Made by a program: the position numbers and the translations under genes | From: Mucilaginibacter kameinonensis | GTDB lineage: Bacteria; Bacteroidota; Bacteroidia; Sphingobacteriales; Sphingobacteriaceae | DNA length: 64,000 bases | Assembly: GCF_003675385.1 (NCBI RefSeq) | Contig: NZ_RCWZ01000002.1 | Coordinates: forward strand, 1,464,673 to 1,528,672 | Direction of reading: 5' to 3' | Notes under the pieces: generated by a model | Database searches by the model: none | Told to the model about the DNA's origin: nothing | Seen by the model: only the letters and a program-made list of their open reading frames with translations | In this document: in pieces, positions 16,832 through 24,735 of the stretch | How the letters are laid out: every line of letters starts with the position of its first letter | How positions within the stretch are numbered: the stretch's first letter is position 1

Positions 16832-18217
16832 ATGAACAAAGCTCAGGAGAGATTAAGGATACGCTGTAAGCAACTACTATATGTTATAGTGTTAGTGCTT
16901 ATTTTTGAGGGAGTTGTCCGCAAATTGGTGCCGGCAGCAGGCATGCTTATTTTCTTCCTAAAGGACATTTTATGCATTATTGGTTTGGTATTGATTAAAA
17001 ATGCAAAACTATCCGGCTTGACCATCAGGTTGGTGCAAAAATGGAAAGTAATGCTGATGGTGTTTGCTCCGCTGGTTTTGTTCACCCTCTTTCACGATGC
17101 TCTTTTAAGCATTTTTGGATTAAAGCAATACCTGCTGTTCCCGATTGTGGGGGTCCTGATGCCTTTCGCTTTTCCGGCCGATAAAATTGAAGAGTTTAAA
17201 CAGTTTGTGCTGATCATTACTCTATCCTTAGTTCCTACATCGGTAGTTGCTATCATACAAAACTCGTTGCCGGCTACTCACTGGTTAAACATGAGCGTTG
17301 AAGGGACTTCATTGGAAGGTTTTTCTGCTGCTGGTCGCCTTAGGGTTAGTTCAACGTTTTCATTTACAGGACAATATTCCTGGTTTCTGAATTTTGTGTG
17401 TACGTTTTTAACGCTTTGTTTCTTTTGGCCTAATAAAACTAAAGAGAAAAGCGGGTTTAAAAAAATGGCTTTATTGGTGGCTGCAAGCATCGCATTGATC
17501 ATTGGTATATTTATAACAGGTGGGCGTACCGCTGTATTGGGTTGCGGTTTTTGCTTTGTCGGCGGGCTGGCCTTTTCGGCGGTAAAAGCGCCCGGAAAAA
17601 TAATAACAAGAGCACTGGTTGGCATTGTAGCGTTTGCGGTTTTATTAGGGGGGATACGTGCTGTTAAACCCGAATTTTTTGCCGCGTATGATGAACGCTC
17701 AAGCGACCACGGTGATGGTTCGCAAACCAACGAGATCTCGGGCAGGGTACAGGATGGCTTTTTAAATTGGACAAACTGGGTATTTGAACAGGACATTGTT
17801 GCTGTGCTGTTTGGTAACGGCCTCGGTGTAATGAGCAACGGATCAGAAAGGATAAGCTATTACGCTAACGACCTGAAATCAAAAGGATTTAGTACAGAAA
17901 GCGATCTTGATACAACCATTTATGAGGGCGGATTGTACCTTGCCATAAGCTGGTATGCGTTTAGAATTGGCCTTATTTTCTTCGCCCTTAATCTTTGGCA
18001 AAAGATGAAGAGTAAAGAACTAAGTATAGTTGTTTCATTTTTATTGGCCTACATCATCATGACTGCCTCGTTTGGGGTTGTAGCCAGAAACCCACCACTC
18101 AACATTTGGTTATGGCTGGCTATAGGCAGCGTGGTAATCATCAAAAACTACGACGAGCAGCAACAAAAAGAACTAAAGGTGTCAAAGCCGGAACCAGAAT
18201 CGGTTTTCGCGATATAG
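16832..18217 (+). CDS. Wzy-like O-antigen/exopolysaccharide polymerase
   Basis: A 461-residue integral membrane protein with about ten hydrophobic helices and a large periplasmic loop (about residues 270-370) rich in charged residues and Asn/Gly (ERSSDHGDGSQTNEISGR..). A Wzy_C-like FITGGRTAVLG segment precedes it. It would join lipid-linked repeat units in the periplasm after flipping by the Wzx-like protein. Wzy proteins are poorly conserved, so the call rests on topology, the loop and the locus. Confidence 0.8.
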   Translation: MNKAQERLRIRCKQLLYVIVLVLIFEGVVRKLVPAAGMLIFFLKDILCIIGLVLIKNAKLSGLTIRLVQKWKVMLMVFAPLVLFTLFHDALLSIFGLKQYLLFPIVGVLMPFAFPADKIEEFKQFVLIITLSLVPTSVVAIIQNSLPATHWLNMSVEGTSLEGFSAAGRLRVSSTFSFTGQYSWFLNFVCTFLTLCFFWPNKTKEKSGFKKMALLVAASIALIIGIFITGGRTAVLGCGFCFVGGLAFSAVKAPGKIITRALVGIVAFAVLLGGIRAVKPEFFAAYDERSSDHGDGSQTNEISGRVQDGFLNWTNWVFEQDIVAVLFGNGLGVMSNGSERISYYANDLKSKGFSTESDLDTTIYEGGLYLAISWYAFRIGLIFFALNLWQKMKSKELSIVVSFLLAYIIMTASFGVVARNPPLNIWLWLAIGSVVIIKNYDEQQQKELKVSKPEPESVFAI

Positions 18218-18236
18218 ATATTCTCATTATAATCTT

Positions 18237-19448
18237 ATGTCAAACAATAATTTTCGGGTAGCCATAGTTGTATCCCACCCAATCCAACATTTTTGTCCGC
18301 AGTATATAAGCTTTACAAAAATGAAGGATGTTGAAGTAAAGCTGTTTTTTGCCTCGATGCTGGGCTATAAAAAATATGTCGACAAAAATTTCGGGCAGGA
18401 AATATCCTGGAACAACCTCCGGTTAGACGAATTTGATCATGAATTTTTGAATGGCGAACAGGTACTGCCATCAACAAAAGAGCTTGATGCCCCATCAATA
18501 ACCGAGGAACTGGATAATTACAATCCTGACGCTATCATAACTTACGGGCATTTTCAAAAAGTGCAGCGCAGGGCGCACAAATGGGCGAAAGCCAATAATG
18601 TGCCTATCGTGTACATTACCGATTCTGAAAACCGTCAGCGCCGTAAATGGTATAAACTTTTGGCCAAATTCTTTTTGCTAAGGCAATATTACAACAAGGT
18701 GAACTACTTTTTTACCGTTGGCGATGCGAATGAAGCCTATTTCAAACTTTACGGTGTACCCGAAAAGAAATTTATCAGGATGCATTACCCAATTGATGTT
18801 GATGTATACGCCGATGCTTACCAAAACAAAGCTGCCTTACGTAGTCAAATTCGCGAGCAATACGGCATCCCCAAAGAAGATTTTGTGATAGCTGTAGTAG
18901 GTAAGCTGGTAACCTGGAAAAACCAGGAACACCTGATAGATCTTTTGATCGATCTGGAGAGTAAAGGTCAAAAAGCGCACGCGTTCATCCTCGGCTCTGG
19001 TAAAACCCTTGATGGTTTAAAGCAAAAAGCCGAACAATTAAAGGTTAACAAAGCTCATTTCACAGGCTTTGTTGATCCGTTAAGCCTGCCTGCATATTAC
19101 GCTGCCATTGATGCCTACGTACACCCAGCCAGCATCGAACCGCACTCTTTAGCTATAAGCGAAGCCATTTACATGGGATGCCCTGTAATTTTGAGTAGCA
19201 CCTGTGGCAGCTACGGCGATACCGATGACGTTCAGGTAAACAAGAACGGTTATGTGTATAACTTTGGTGATATCCAGGAACTTTCTGAGAAAGTTATAAA
19301 GCTGATCAACGATCAGCAGTTACGCCAGCAATTCAGCGATCATTCACGCAAGATCTCCCTGAAATTTCAGCAGCGCGCACACCGCGATTCCATGCTTGAT
19401 TTGATAAACAAGGTTAATAAAAGCAAACGCAAAGCTGTATCTGTTTAA
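18237..19448 (+). CDS. Family 4 glycosyltransferase
   Basis: A 403-residue GT4 enzyme. The N-terminus has VVSHPIQHFCPQYISF, a start seen in a subgroup of polysaccharide GT4 proteins. The donor domain carries VVGKLVTWKNQEHLIDLL, AFILGSGKTLDGLKQ and EPHSLAISE (E-x7-E) followed by GCPVILSSTCGSYGDTDDV. Gap to the next gene is 3 bases. Donor and acceptor sugars unknown. Confidence 0.87.
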   Translation: MSNNNFRVAIVVSHPIQHFCPQYISFTKMKDVEVKLFFASMLGYKKYVDKNFGQEISWNNLRLDEFDHEFLNGEQVLPSTKELDAPSITEELDNYNPDAIITYGHFQKVQRRAHKWAKANNVPIVYITDSENRQRRKWYKLLAKFFLLRQYYNKVNYFFTVGDANEAYFKLYGVPEKKFIRMHYPIDVDVYADAYQNKAALRSQIREQYGIPKEDFVIAVVGKLVTWKNQEHLIDLLIDLESKGQKAHAFILGSGKTLDGLKQKAEQLKVNKAHFTGFVDPLSLPAYYAAIDAYVHPASIEPHSLAISEAIYMGCPVILSSTCGSYGDTDDVQVNKNGYVYNFGDIQELSEKVIKLINDQQLRQQFSDHSRKISLKFQQRAHRDSMLDLINKVNKSKRKAVSV

Positions 19449-19451
19449 ATT

Positions 19452-20615
19452 ATGCGCATCGTTTTCTTCACGCATCCTTCGTTTTTAGGTTCGCAGAGTA
19501 TGCCCCGGTTTGCCAACATGCTTACTAACGGCATGCAGCAACGTGGGCATGAAACCGAAGTTTGGACACCCGAGGCTTTCTTGTATAATCTCGGCGTACC
19601 AAAGAGCCTAAAGAAATGGCTCGGCTATATTGATCAATACATTCTGTTCCCGGGCCAGGTTCGTAAACGATTAAAAGCTTATCCAGCGGAAACACTGTTC
19701 GTATTTACAGATCACGCTCTTGGCCCATGGATCCCGTTAGTAGCTAAACGACCACATGTAATTCATTGCCACGATTTTTTAGCGCAGCAATCCGCATTAG
19801 GGATGATTGCCGAAAACAAAACAGGAAATAGCGGTAAAAAATATCAGCGATATATCCGCAGTGGGTATAGTAAAGGCAAAAACTTTATTTCGGTTTCAGT
19901 TAAAACACAAACTGATCTGCACCAGATGCTGGGTTCAAAGCCTGCAGTGTCAGAAGTGGTATATAACGGTTTAAACCAGGATTTTACTTCTTCTGAAGTA
20001 AGCCTTGTGAGGATGCAGTTAAGCAAGGAAACAAATATTGATCTCAGCGGCGGCTATATATTGCACATCGGAGGTAATCAGTGGTATAAAAACCGCGTGG
20101 GAGTAATCCAAATTTACAATGCCTGGCGGGCTAAAAACGATAGCAAGTTGCCGCTAATGATGTTAGGTGTGACGCCTAATCCAAAAATTATGGCGGAATA
20201 TGACCAGTCGCCATATAAAAATGATATCCACTTGCTTTCGGGCAAAAGCGACCTTTTTGTAAGAAATGCTTACGCTGGTGCATCTGTGCTTTTGTTCCCT
20301 TCGCTTGCCGAAGGTTTTGGCTGGCCCATTGCCGAGGCGATGGCTTCAGGATGCCCGGTTATCACAACCGGTGAAGCACCCATGACGGAAGTAGGAGGAG
20401 ACGCGGCATTTTATATCCCTCGTCAGCCTCAAAACGCAGCTGATCTAAATGAATGGTTGCAAACCGCAAGTAACCTGCTAAATACTGTTTTAACGTCATC
20501 GGCACAACAACGTACCGAGATCATTAGCAAGGGTTTCATAAACGTAGGCCGCTTTGATACCGATGTCACTTTAAATGAAATTGAAAAGATATACCAACAA
20601 ATAGTAGCCAGCTAA
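19452..20615 (+). CDS. Family 4 glycosyltransferase
   Basis: A 387-residue GT4 enzyme. N-terminal FFTHPSFLGSQSMPRFANML, a HCHDFLA acceptor-side motif, then ILHIGGNQWYKNRVGVIQIY and EGFGWPIAE (E-x7-E) with SGCPVITTGEAPMTEVGGDAA. It belongs to the mannosyltransferase-like GT4 subgroup by these blocks, though the sugar cannot be fixed. It begins 3 bases after the previous gene. Confidence 0.87.
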   Translation: MRIVFFTHPSFLGSQSMPRFANMLTNGMQQRGHETEVWTPEAFLYNLGVPKSLKKWLGYIDQYILFPGQVRKRLKAYPAETLFVFTDHALGPWIPLVAKRPHVIHCHDFLAQQSALGMIAENKTGNSGKKYQRYIRSGYSKGKNFISVSVKTQTDLHQMLGSKPAVSEVVYNGLNQDFTSSEVSLVRMQLSKETNIDLSGGYILHIGGNQWYKNRVGVIQIYNAWRAKNDSKLPLMMLGVTPNPKIMAEYDQSPYKNDIHLLSGKSDLFVRNAYAGASVLLFPSLAEGFGWPIAEAMASGCPVITTGEAPMTEVGGDAAFYIPRQPQNAADLNEWLQTASNLLNTVLTSSAQQRTEIISKGFINVGRFDTDVTLNEIEKIYQQIVAS

Positions 20616-20642
20616 AACTAATTCAAACGCAATTACATTGAT

Positions 20643-21725
20643 ATGGAAAGAAATACCGATACCCTGTATATTTTACGTTTTATAGCCGCGATAATGGTGG
20701 TTTGGTATCACTTTGGCAGCCCTACATTTTTTTCTTACAATGGCGGCGAGGCGGTTAACTTTTTCTTCTTTATTTCCGGCTTTGTCATGATTGTTGCCAA
20801 TGCGAGGTATTTCAAAAGCGAAAACACCGAGTTTGCGAGGAAAGAATTTTATGTAAAGCGCTTTGCACGTATTTATCCTTTATACTTTTTAGCGTTGCTG
20901 GCACAGGCTATTTTTCATTATTGCATTAAAACTATTGATACCCCTACAGTAAAATACAGGTTAATATTTGAGGTTTTAGGTATTGAACGCTGGCTATACG
21001 TTGGCGCGTTTAACGCCCCGGGCTGGACAATATCATGCGAATTTTTTTTCTACCTTTTCTTCCCGTTCCTTATCGTCTACATGCGCAAAAATGAGAAAAG
21101 GTTCAAAACAGTGGCCTGGGCATATTTCATTTTTACTTATTGCCTAACGCTGGTTTTATCATATTTAACTGAACTTCATTTGCCTACCATTCCTAAATTG
21201 GTTGTTACTGGACTGCGCCTTAATCCTGTATTCCTGATCTCAATTTTTATGTTGGGGATGTTATGCGGTAAGGTATTTCTTGACAGAAAGGCACGTTTTT
21301 TCAGGAATCAAATAAACTCTTTAATAACGGTGGTACTGTGTATCGCAATCGTATTCCTGGTTAAGTTTTACGTACCGGGCTATTATGTACTTGCCAACGG
21401 TTTGCTGTCGCCGGTTTATTTTGTGATGATATTGGCCATCACCAGCTTTAAGAAAAAAGATACGACCTTCTTTAGCGCAAAACCATTAATTTTTTTAGGT
21501 GACATCAGTTACAGTATCTATATTTTTCAGGCTCCCTTCATGAATTACTTTAAAATGTTTGTGATGCCCATAGGTACATGGCCGGCCTTAATAGTTGCCA
21601 CACTTGCACTCATAGCGTTTTGCAGCGTTTTGTATTTTACTGTTGAAATGCCTTGCAAAAACCTGATCCTGAATTTTTTTAACAGAAAGCGGGCGCCTAA
21701 AGAGCCGGACTTTGCTGTATTATAA
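20643..21725 (+). CDS. Acyltransferase 3 (OafA-type membrane O-acyltransferase)
   Basis: A 360-residue membrane protein with about ten helices. The N-terminal LYILRFIAAIMVVWYHFG (conserved R and H of the family) and NFFFFISGFVMI segments mark the acyltransferase 3 family, and YSIYIFQAPFM closes the domain. It would transfer an acetyl or other acyl group from the cytoplasm onto the polysaccharide. Because it lies just before the NRPS genes, acylation of the peptide cannot be excluded, but the polysaccharide is the simpler target. Confidence 0.87.
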   Translation: MERNTDTLYILRFIAAIMVVWYHFGSPTFFSYNGGEAVNFFFFISGFVMIVANARYFKSENTEFARKEFYVKRFARIYPLYFLALLAQAIFHYCIKTIDTPTVKYRLIFEVLGIERWLYVGAFNAPGWTISCEFFFYLFFPFLIVYMRKNEKRFKTVAWAYFIFTYCLTLVLSYLTELHLPTIPKLVVTGLRLNPVFLISIFMLGMLCGKVFLDRKARFFRNQINSLITVVLCIAIVFLVKFYVPGYYVLANGLLSPVYFVMILAITSFKKKDTTFFSAKPLIFLGDISYSIYIFQAPFMNYFKMFVMPIGTWPALIVATLALIAFCSVLYFTVEMPCKNLILNFFNRKRAPKEPDFAVL

Positions 21726-21767
21726 TTCTATCAAATATTCTTTAAATCGGTTATAGCTGATTGAAAA

Positions 21768-22340
21768 ATGGAAACTACTATTTACCCTATGCAAACGGAT
21801 CTTTCAAAATTTACTATTGGCGATTATAAAAACGGCAATAAATTAAAAGTAACCGTTTGGTATTTTATCAACTACTTCATCTTTAACAGCGCGTTTCCCT
21901 GGCCTTATAAAATGAAAGTGGCTTTACTTCGTTTGTTTGGTTCAAAGGTGGGCAATGGTGTTGTTATCAAAACAAAAGTTAAAATTAAAAACCCCTGGCG
22001 ATTAACCATTGGCGATCATACCTGGATAGGCGAATCGGTTTGGATAGACAACCTGGAAGATGTGAGCATCGGGAAAAACGTTTGTATTTCGCAGGATGCC
22101 ATGCTGCTTACCGGTAACCATGACTACACGAAAGCAGATTTTCCATATCGCTTGGGTAAGATCACGCTTCATGATGGTACATGGATTGGCGCAAAAAGCG
22201 TAGTATGCCCCGGAGTGGTTTGCCGCAGTCATTCTATTTTAACTGTTAACTCTGTTGCCACTAAAGACCTTGAGCAATGGAGTATCTACTCAGGAAACCC
22301 GGCATCTTTTGTAAGGGCGAGAAAAGGCATTACCGATTAA
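21768..22340 (+). CDS. WcaF-like hexapeptide acetyltransferase
   Basis: A 190-residue left-handed beta-helix enzyme. After an N-terminal helical part (WYFINYFIFNSAFPWPYKMK, typical of WcaF-like proteins) the repeats run through LTIGDHTWIGESVWID, VSIGKNVCISQDAML, TGNHDY with the conserved His, and WIGAKSVVCPGVV. It probably O-acetylates a sugar precursor. Last polysaccharide gene before the peptide cluster; the type II thioesterase starts only 16 bases later. Confidence 0.88.
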   Translation: METTIYPMQTDLSKFTIGDYKNGNKLKVTVWYFINYFIFNSAFPWPYKMKVALLRLFGSKVGNGVVIKTKVKIKNPWRLTIGDHTWIGESVWIDNLEDVSIGKNVCISQDAMLLTGNHDYTKADFPYRLGKITLHDGTWIGAKSVVCPGVVCRSHSILTVNSVATKDLEQWSIYSGNPASFVRARKGITD

Positions 22341-22356
22341 TACAGTTTCAGCAAAG

Positions 22357-23076
22357 ATGAGTGAAAAGATCAACTTAGTTTGCCTGCCATTTGCCGGTGG
22401 AAACAAGTATTCTTACAGGCCATTATTTGCCGAAAGTTCGGCGATATTCGATGCTACTACTCTTGAATACCCGGGCAGGGGAACGCGGATTTTTGAAGAG
22501 CTTACGGCAGATATCGATACGCTGGTTAACGATTTGTTTAACCAACTGAAACCGATACTAAGCAAAGGTAATTATGCCATATATGGTCATAGCCTGGGTG
22601 GTTTGCTGGCCTATTTACTTGCGGTGAAAATCCGTGAGTATAACTACGAGTTGCCTAAACATATCTTTATTACCGGCGCTTCAGGCCCGTCGGCAGTATC
22701 GCGTCAAACAAAAAAATTTCATTTATATCCTCATAAAGAATTTATTGATGAGGTGATCATATTAGGCGGCATGCCCGACGAGATTTTGCAGGACAATGCC
22801 ATGCTGGAATTTCTTGAACCAATTCTGCGTAATGATTTTAAGGTGAGCGAAACCTATATCCACAAAGCTGCCGAACCACTGAATATCCCTTTTACGGTTA
22901 TTACGGGTACAGACGAAGATCTTAAAGCCGACGAAGTTTTGCTGTGGCAAAATGAAAGTATTCCTGCGGTTGACTTTATACAGTTGGAAGGTGATCATTT
23001 TTTTATCATGCAGCATAGGGCTTTTATTATCAATGCTATCGCTGAAAAGCTGATTAAACAATTAGAAACATTTTAG
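22357..23076 (+). CDS. Type II thioesterase of the NRPS cluster
   Basis: A 239-residue alpha/beta-hydrolase that removes wrong or stalled acyl groups from carrier-protein phosphopantetheine arms. The nucleophile elbow GHSLGG puts Ser79 in place; likely acid Asp186 or Asp188 (TGTDEDL) and His214 (EGDHFF) complete the triad. The N-terminal LVCLPFAGGNKYSYRPL start and length are those of GrsT/SrfAD-type enzymes. It is the first gene of the peptide cluster and lies 2 bases before the CmlA-like gene, so the two are translationally close. Confidence 0.93.
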   Translation: MSEKINLVCLPFAGGNKYSYRPLFAESSAIFDATTLEYPGRGTRIFEELTADIDTLVNDLFNQLKPILSKGNYAIYGHSLGGLLAYLLAVKIREYNYELPKHIFITGASGPSAVSRQTKKFHLYPHKEFIDEVIILGGMPDEILQDNAMLEFLEPILRNDFKVSETYIHKAAEPLNIPFTVITGTDEDLKADEVLLWQNESIPAVDFIQLEGDHFFIMQHRAFIINAIAEKLIKQLETF

Positions 23077-23078
23077 TC

Positions 23079-24701
23079 ATGAACGAGGAACAATTATATC
23101 TGAAACCCAATGTGGTAATGGAGCCACTGGTAGACAAATGGTATGCCTGGAGTCACCTGATCTCTCCGGCAACAGCCGCCATGAATATAGTTGGAAGGCA
23201 CTTGGCCATTATCGAATCGTATTTAATGGCCCCGGCCATCCATGCCAATGCTGTGCTCAATCCTAAAATGAAAGGTGGCCCCTTCATGGATTTCGGTGGG
23301 GGAAGAATTGAGGAGGTGACTGAATTGCAAGACCAATCGCTTGAAAAACAGAATAAAGTTATTGAGTTTGCCAAAGCGATAAAAACATTAGACAGGCTAT
23401 TGGATGCTGAAGCAACAGGCTATGGTCTGGAAGATTTGTACACAAAAGTTCCCGATATTTTAAGAGGTTACGTTGAGTTGTATTATGATCGTAATAACAA
23501 CCCCGGTTTCCGGTTTTTTGAATCATTGCTGTACCAAAGCGAGTTTTATAACAAAAGCTCGCAAAGCCTGGCCATGTGGATCACCAATAACGATGAGCGC
23601 CCGTTTTGCCTGAGTACACCACGCCTTAACGAACCGGATGTTTTAAGTTTGAACGTACCGTTTGACCATGCTTGCATTGATGCTTTGGCCGAAATGAAAC
23701 GCACAGCCAATAGCTACGCGGCTATTAAAGAAATCTGCGGCATCACGCCGGAGCAAGAGCCATTGTTTAAAACGTTTTTTACAGAAACTCCGCCGCCGCC
23801 CTACGAAAAATATACCGGCGACAAGATCAGGATGCGCTATTTTGGCCATGCCTGTATCCTGGTTGAAACTAAGGATATCAGTATTTTGGTCGACCCTCTG
23901 ATTAGTTATTATGGTTATAGCTCGGATGTTCAGCATTTTTCGGATGTTGACCTGCCGGATACTATCGATTATGTACTGATCACCCACAATCACCAGGATC
24001 ATATCCTGTTTGAAACCCTGTTGCCTTTAAGACATAAAATCAAAAACCTGATAGTTCCCCGTACATCAAGCGGTAAACTGGAAGATCCAGATCTGAAGTT
24101 GATGTTCAATAACATAGGCTTTAACAATGTTATGGATATCAGCGAAATGCAAACCATTCATTTTAACGATGCCATTATCACCGGTTTGCCTTTTATAGGA
24201 GAGCATAGCGATATGAACATCCTTACCAAAGCTTGCTACCTGGTAAAAATAGGCGATTTTAAACTGCTCTTCCTGGCCGATTCAAGAATTGTGGAACCTC
24301 GTTTATATGAGCTGGTTCACAAATTTATTGGCAATGTAGATGTGCTTTTTATTGGTATGGAATGCGATGGCGCGCCTTTAACATGGCTGTACGGTCCGCT
24401 GCTTACCAAGAAACTGGCAAGGGATATGGATGGCAGCAGGCGCCTTGCCGGCTCCGATTGTGATAAAGGAATGGCGCTTATAGACATTTTTCAACCTAAA
24501 GAGGCTTATGTGTACGCCATGGGTCAGGAGCCATGGGTTGAGTTTATCAGCAGTATCAAATACACCGACGAATCAAACCCGATTGTACAATCAGATAAGC
24601 TGGTAAAGCTATGTACAGACCGGGGGATAATTGCCGAACGCCTTTACGGCGAAAAGGAGCTATTGTACAATAAGCAGGTTGATAGCCTTATAGCGCAATA
24701 A
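23079..24701 (+). CDS. CmlA-like diiron beta-hydroxylase (metallo-beta-lactamase fold)
   Basis: A 540-residue two-domain protein. The N-terminal region (about 1-240; KWYAWSHLISPATAA, GGPFMDFGGGRIEEV) is the family-specific domain. The C-terminal metallo-beta-lactamase domain starts near 252 and carries H303-x-H305-x-D307-H308 (THNHQDH), Glu375 (PFIGEHSD) and Asp401 (LFLADS). In chloramphenicol CmlA, as I recall, the diiron ligands are H305, H307, D309, H310, E377 and D403; here all six appear shifted by exactly two. CmlA (about 532 residues) hydroxylates the beta carbon of an amino acid bound to an NRPS carrier protein. A similar role on one residue of this peptide is therefore likely. Which module it serves is not visible. 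Confidence 0.82.
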   Translation: MNEEQLYLKPNVVMEPLVDKWYAWSHLISPATAAMNIVGRHLAIIESYLMAPAIHANAVLNPKMKGGPFMDFGGGRIEEVTELQDQSLEKQNKVIEFAKAIKTLDRLLDAEATGYGLEDLYTKVPDILRGYVELYYDRNNNPGFRFFESLLYQSEFYNKSSQSLAMWITNNDERPFCLSTPRLNEPDVLSLNVPFDHACIDALAEMKRTANSYAAIKEICGITPEQEPLFKTFFTETPPPPYEKYTGDKIRMRYFGHACILVETKDISILVDPLISYYGYSSDVQHFSDVDLPDTIDYVLITHNHQDHILFETLLPLRHKIKNLIVPRTSSGKLEDPDLKLMFNNIGFNNVMDISEMQTIHFNDAIITGLPFIGEHSDMNILTKACYLVKIGDFKLLFLADSRIVEPRLYELVHKFIGNVDVLFIGMECDGAPLTWLYGPLLTKKLARDMDGSRRLAGSDCDKGMALIDIFQPKEAYVYAMGQEPWVEFISSIKYTDESNPIVQSDKLVKLCTDRGIIAERLYGEKELLYNKQVDSLIAQ

Positions 24702-24735
24702 TCATTCGGCTTTAAGCATTTAGAAAAACAGCAGC

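Noticed and set aside
23079..24701. Simple metallo-beta-lactamase hydrolase or resistance enzyme
   Set aside because: Glu375 and Asp401, the large N-terminal domain and the length fit the CmlA hydroxylase better than a hydrolase.
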